Source: Oceanospirillaceae bacterium
Lineage (GTDB): Bacteria > Pseudomonadota > Gammaproteobacteria > Pseudomonadales > Balneatricaceae
Assembly (NCBI GenBank): GCA_023954795.1
Contig: JAGSHA010000147.1
Coordinates: forward strand, 1-7,544
Direction of reading: 5' to 3'
Length of the DNA stretch: 7,544 bases
In this document: piece after piece, positions 5,294 to 7,544 of the stretch
Position numbering within the stretch: position 1 is the stretch's first letter
Layout of the letters: every line of letters begins with the position of its first letter
Made by a program: the position numbers and the translations under genes
Notes under the pieces: generated by a model
Told to the model about the DNA's origin: nothing
Databases searched by the model: none
The model's input: only the letters and a program-made list of their open reading frames with translations

Positions 5294-7544
5294 AGAGTCC
5301 ACGTTTATCGGTCTTTCTCGTTCCGCTGCTGGCAATCAGTTTTGTGATCAGCTTGTTTTTTATTATCTACGACAGCGACCTGCATCTGAACAAGCAACGG
5401 GCGAACCTGTTGCTGGAGCTGCAAAAATTAGACGGCAGACTGGATCGGGAAATTCTTCTGATTAGCTCCCTGCAACAACAAAACTATGACCCTGTTACAC
5501 AAGCGACAGCAGAGATTCGCACGCTCAAAACGCAGCTCATTGATCGGCAAGCTGAATTTTACGGGCAGCTAAGTCCGGCGTTTGATCTTAAGCTCAACGC
5601 TTACGCTACCGTAATTGAAGCTAAGATTGCCCAGACCGAACGTGTCAAAACGGCAGCGGCCATCGTGCGCAATGGCCTGAATTATCTGCCTCAGCTAATC
5701 GACGACTTACACCAGATTGATCACCAGAACAGCGATCAGATCCTGACGATTGCCAACCAGCTTTACCGACACTATATCTTTCATAGCACGCTGGATGCAG
5801 ACGATGTAGCACAGGCAATCGAACAGCTGAGGGCAGATAACTCTACCAACAGGGGACAGAGTTTTTTTATTCGCAATCTGAACCTGCACATTCAGGGCAA
5901 TCTCAACGCGCAACAAGCGTTGTCTAAATTACACGAAGACTATCTGTTGATCCCTTCCGCAAAAGCTTTCAGCCAACTGCATCAGGCGTACCAATTCCAC
6001 CGGGCACAGGAGATTAAGCAAGGTGAGCATTACAGCATTCTCTTGGTAGCAATCTGCACCTTGCTCCTGCTGTGGTTGGGCACCCTGTTTCGGAAGCTGG
6101 CCATATCTCACGCGCTGGCCGAAAAAGCGCGCTTACGTCTGCGTGACGGCGTAGACAGCCTCAACGAAGCCTTTGCACTGTTTGATCAGGCGGGCAACCT
6201 GGTGCTCTTTAACGAGCCGTTTAAACACTGCTACCCGTGGCTGAAAGATGACCTGAAAATGGGCATCAGTCGCCAGCTGCTGCTCAACAAAATCGAGCCG
6301 CATATTGCGCAAACAGTCCATGCCTCCCCTGATAACGACAACCATCGACATAACTTACAAATTCTCAGTAATGGCCACTGTTACCTGAGCAACGAAACAC
6401 CCACCGCAGAAGGCGGTGAAGTCTGGGTACGAATTGATGTTACCCACTCACGTCACGATCAACTCGAGTTACGCAAACTCTCCCAAGCTTTGGAACAAAG
6501 CCCTGTATCGGTAGTGATTACTGACCTCAACGGAAATATCGAATATATCAATCCGAAAGCCGAAGAGACATCTGGCTATACCAAAGAGGAAGTGATCGGT
6601 TCAAATCCACGAATATTCCTGTCGGAATACCATTCAGACAGTGACTATCAGCACATGTGGCAAGCCTTACACGCCGGCCAGGAGTGGCAGGGGATCTTCC
6701 GTAACAAGCGTAAAAACGGGGACTTATACTGGGAATCCGCAACGATTTCACCATTGCGCAATGACGCCAATGAAATCACCCACTATGTGGCGGTCAAAGA
6801 CGATATCTCGGAGAAGAAACAAGCGGAAGATGAGCTACGCATGAACGCAGCCGTCTTTGAAACCACCCGTGAAGGGATTCTGATTACCGATGCCAAAAGC
6901 CGCATCATCTCAGTCAACCCGGCATTCACACGGATCACTGGCTATCCATTGGAAGAGGTCAGAGGCAAAACGCCGAACTTACTGCGCTCGGATCAGCAAA
7001 GCCCTGAATTCTATGCCAACATGTGGGCTAGCCTTAACCAACACAGCCAATGGTCGGGAGAGATCTGGAATAAACGCAAAGACCAGTCTGTATACCCCCA
7101 ATGGTTGTCCGTGTCGGCTATCAAGAATGCGCAGGGAAAAGTGCAACAATATGTCGCCGTGTTCTCAGATATTACCCAACGCAAACAACAAGAGCAGAAG
7201 ATCCGGCAACAGGCCAACTTTGATGCACTCACTGGCCTGCCCAATCGCACCATGCTAAAAGGAGAGCTTCAGAACACGGTACTCAATGCTCGTAATAATC
7301 AGCACTGCTCTGCACTGCTCTTTGTAGACCTGGACCGCTTCAAAGCCGTGAATGACACAATGGGGCATGCGGTGGGCGACACATTACTGCAGCAGGTTGC
7401 TAAACGATTACGTCACGAAATTCGAGACGAAGATATCATCGCCCGCTTTGGTGGTGATGAGTTTGTGGTGATTCTTCAGACAATCCATTCCAACGAACAC
7501 GCTTCGGCCACCAGCCAACGTCTGATCGACTGTCTTCGCGAACC
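5290..7544 (+). CDS. Membrane sensor diguanylate cyclase: helical periplasmic domain, three PAS, GGDEF (3' end cut)
   Basis: Open to the window edge, 751 codons visible. A first membrane helix (about residues 6-27) and a second (about 248-267) enclose a roughly 220-residue periplasmic domain that looks all-helical, Gln-rich and free of cysteine; it may belong to the DAHL-type helical sensor class. Three PAS domains follow: a divergent one (about 284-390, NEAFALFDQAGNLVLFNE) and two S-box PAS (about 396-515 and 518-638). The GGDEF domain begins near 640 with DALTGLPNR (645-653), then DLDRFKAVND, and has an intact active site GGDEF (721-725). Thus it should make c-di-GMP from two GTP. RDED (712-715) is an intact RxxD inhibitory site at the correct five-residue spacing. 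An EAL domain may follow beyond the window, so phosphodiesterase activity cannot be excluded. The start ATG overlaps the peroxidase stop and has AAGG (5278-5281) eight bases upstream, implying translational coupling. Confidence 0.93.
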   Translation, partial: MKSPRLSVFLVPLLAISFVISLFFIIYDSDLHLNKQRANLLLELQKLDGRLDREILLISSLQQQNYDPVTQATAEIRTLKTQLIDRQAEFYGQLSPAFDLKLNAYATVIEAKIAQTERVKTAAAIVRNGLNYLPQLIDDLHQIDHQNSDQILTIANQLYRHYIFHSTLDADDVAQAIEQLRADNSTNRGQSFFIRNLNLHIQGNLNAQQALSKLHEDYLLIPSAKAFSQLHQAYQFHRAQEIKQGEHYSILLVAICTLLLLWLGTLFRKLAISHALAEKARLRLRDGVDSLNEAFALFDQAGNLVLFNEPFKHCYPWLKDDLKMGISRQLLLNKIEPHIAQTVHASPDNDNHRHNLQILSNGHCYLSNETPTAEGGEVWVRIDVTHSRHDQLELRKLSQALEQSPVSVVITDLNGNIEYINPKAEETSGYTKEEVIGSNPRIFLSEYHSDSDYQHMWQALHAGQEWQGIFRNKRKNGDLYWESATISPLRNDANEITHYVAVKDDISEKKQAEDELRMNAAVFETTREGILITDAKSRIISVNPAFTRITGYPLEEVRGKTPNLLRSDQQSPEFYANMWASLNQHSQWSGEIWNKRKDQSVYPQWLSVSAIKNAQGKVQQYVAVFSDITQRKQQEQKIRQQANFDALTGLPNRTMLKGELQNTVLNARNNQHCSALLFVDLDRFKAVNDTMGHAVGDTLLQQVAKRLRHEIRDEDIIARFGGDEFVVILQTIHSNEHASATSQRLIDCLRE

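Noticed and set aside
6890..7258. 122-codon plus-strand frame inside the cyclase gene
   Set aside because: It is a shifted frame over the PAS3/GGDEF coding sequence, which is continuous and conserved in its own frame; no sign of a real frameshift.
1..7544. Defence system, CRISPR array, prophage, insertion sequence or tRNA
   Set aside because: No regular repeat array, transposase, integrase, terminal inverted repeat or tRNA-like fold was found by reading both strands; the genes are metabolic and signalling genes.

Overview
The window looks like a chromosomal segment of a Gram-negative gammaproteobacterium. The evidence is the LutABC-type lactate oxidation operon with a divergent GntR/FadR-type regulator, a periplasmic di-haem cytochrome c peroxidase, a FNR/Anr-type box, and a large PAS-GGDEF sensor protein. 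A marine or otherwise respiratory lineage (Oceanospirillales/Alteromonadales-like) is my guess only; nothing in the sequence fixes the genus.

Layout. Bases 1-245 (minus) hold the N-terminal DNA-binding part of a GntR-family regulator, cut by the window edge. Bases 246-412 are the divergent control region, with an 11-bp FadR-family palindrome (TGGTCAGACCA) over a likely -35 element. Bases 413-3306 (plus) are a tight three-gene operon, lutA-lutB-lutC, ended by a clear intrinsic terminator at 3367-3389. Converging on it from the minus strand is a small stand-alone two-CBS-domain protein (3422-3895). Its upstream region carries a perfect FNR/Anr consensus, TTGAT-N4-ATCAA, placed about right for class II activation. 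An AT-rich 411-base gap (3896-4306) follows. Then come a secreted di-haem peroxidase (4307-5293) and a membrane sensor diguanylate cyclase (5290 to the window end). These two overlap by ATGA.

How the genes work together. The first half is a substrate-controlled catabolic unit: the regulator probably senses lactate or a related hydroxy acid and controls the iron-sulfur flavin-independent L-lactate dehydrogenase complex LutABC. The second half looks like a low-oxygen/redox unit: a probably FNR/Anr-activated CBS protein, a peroxidase of a family often under FNR/Anr control, and a translationally coupled c-di-GMP enzyme with a large helical periplasmic sensor domain and three PAS domains. The peroxidase-cyclase pair is the most interesting part, because it suggests that periplasmic peroxide or redox state is linked to c-di-GMP output. 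That link is inference from gene order. No tRNA, rRNA, CRISPR array, insertion sequence or attachment site was seen.
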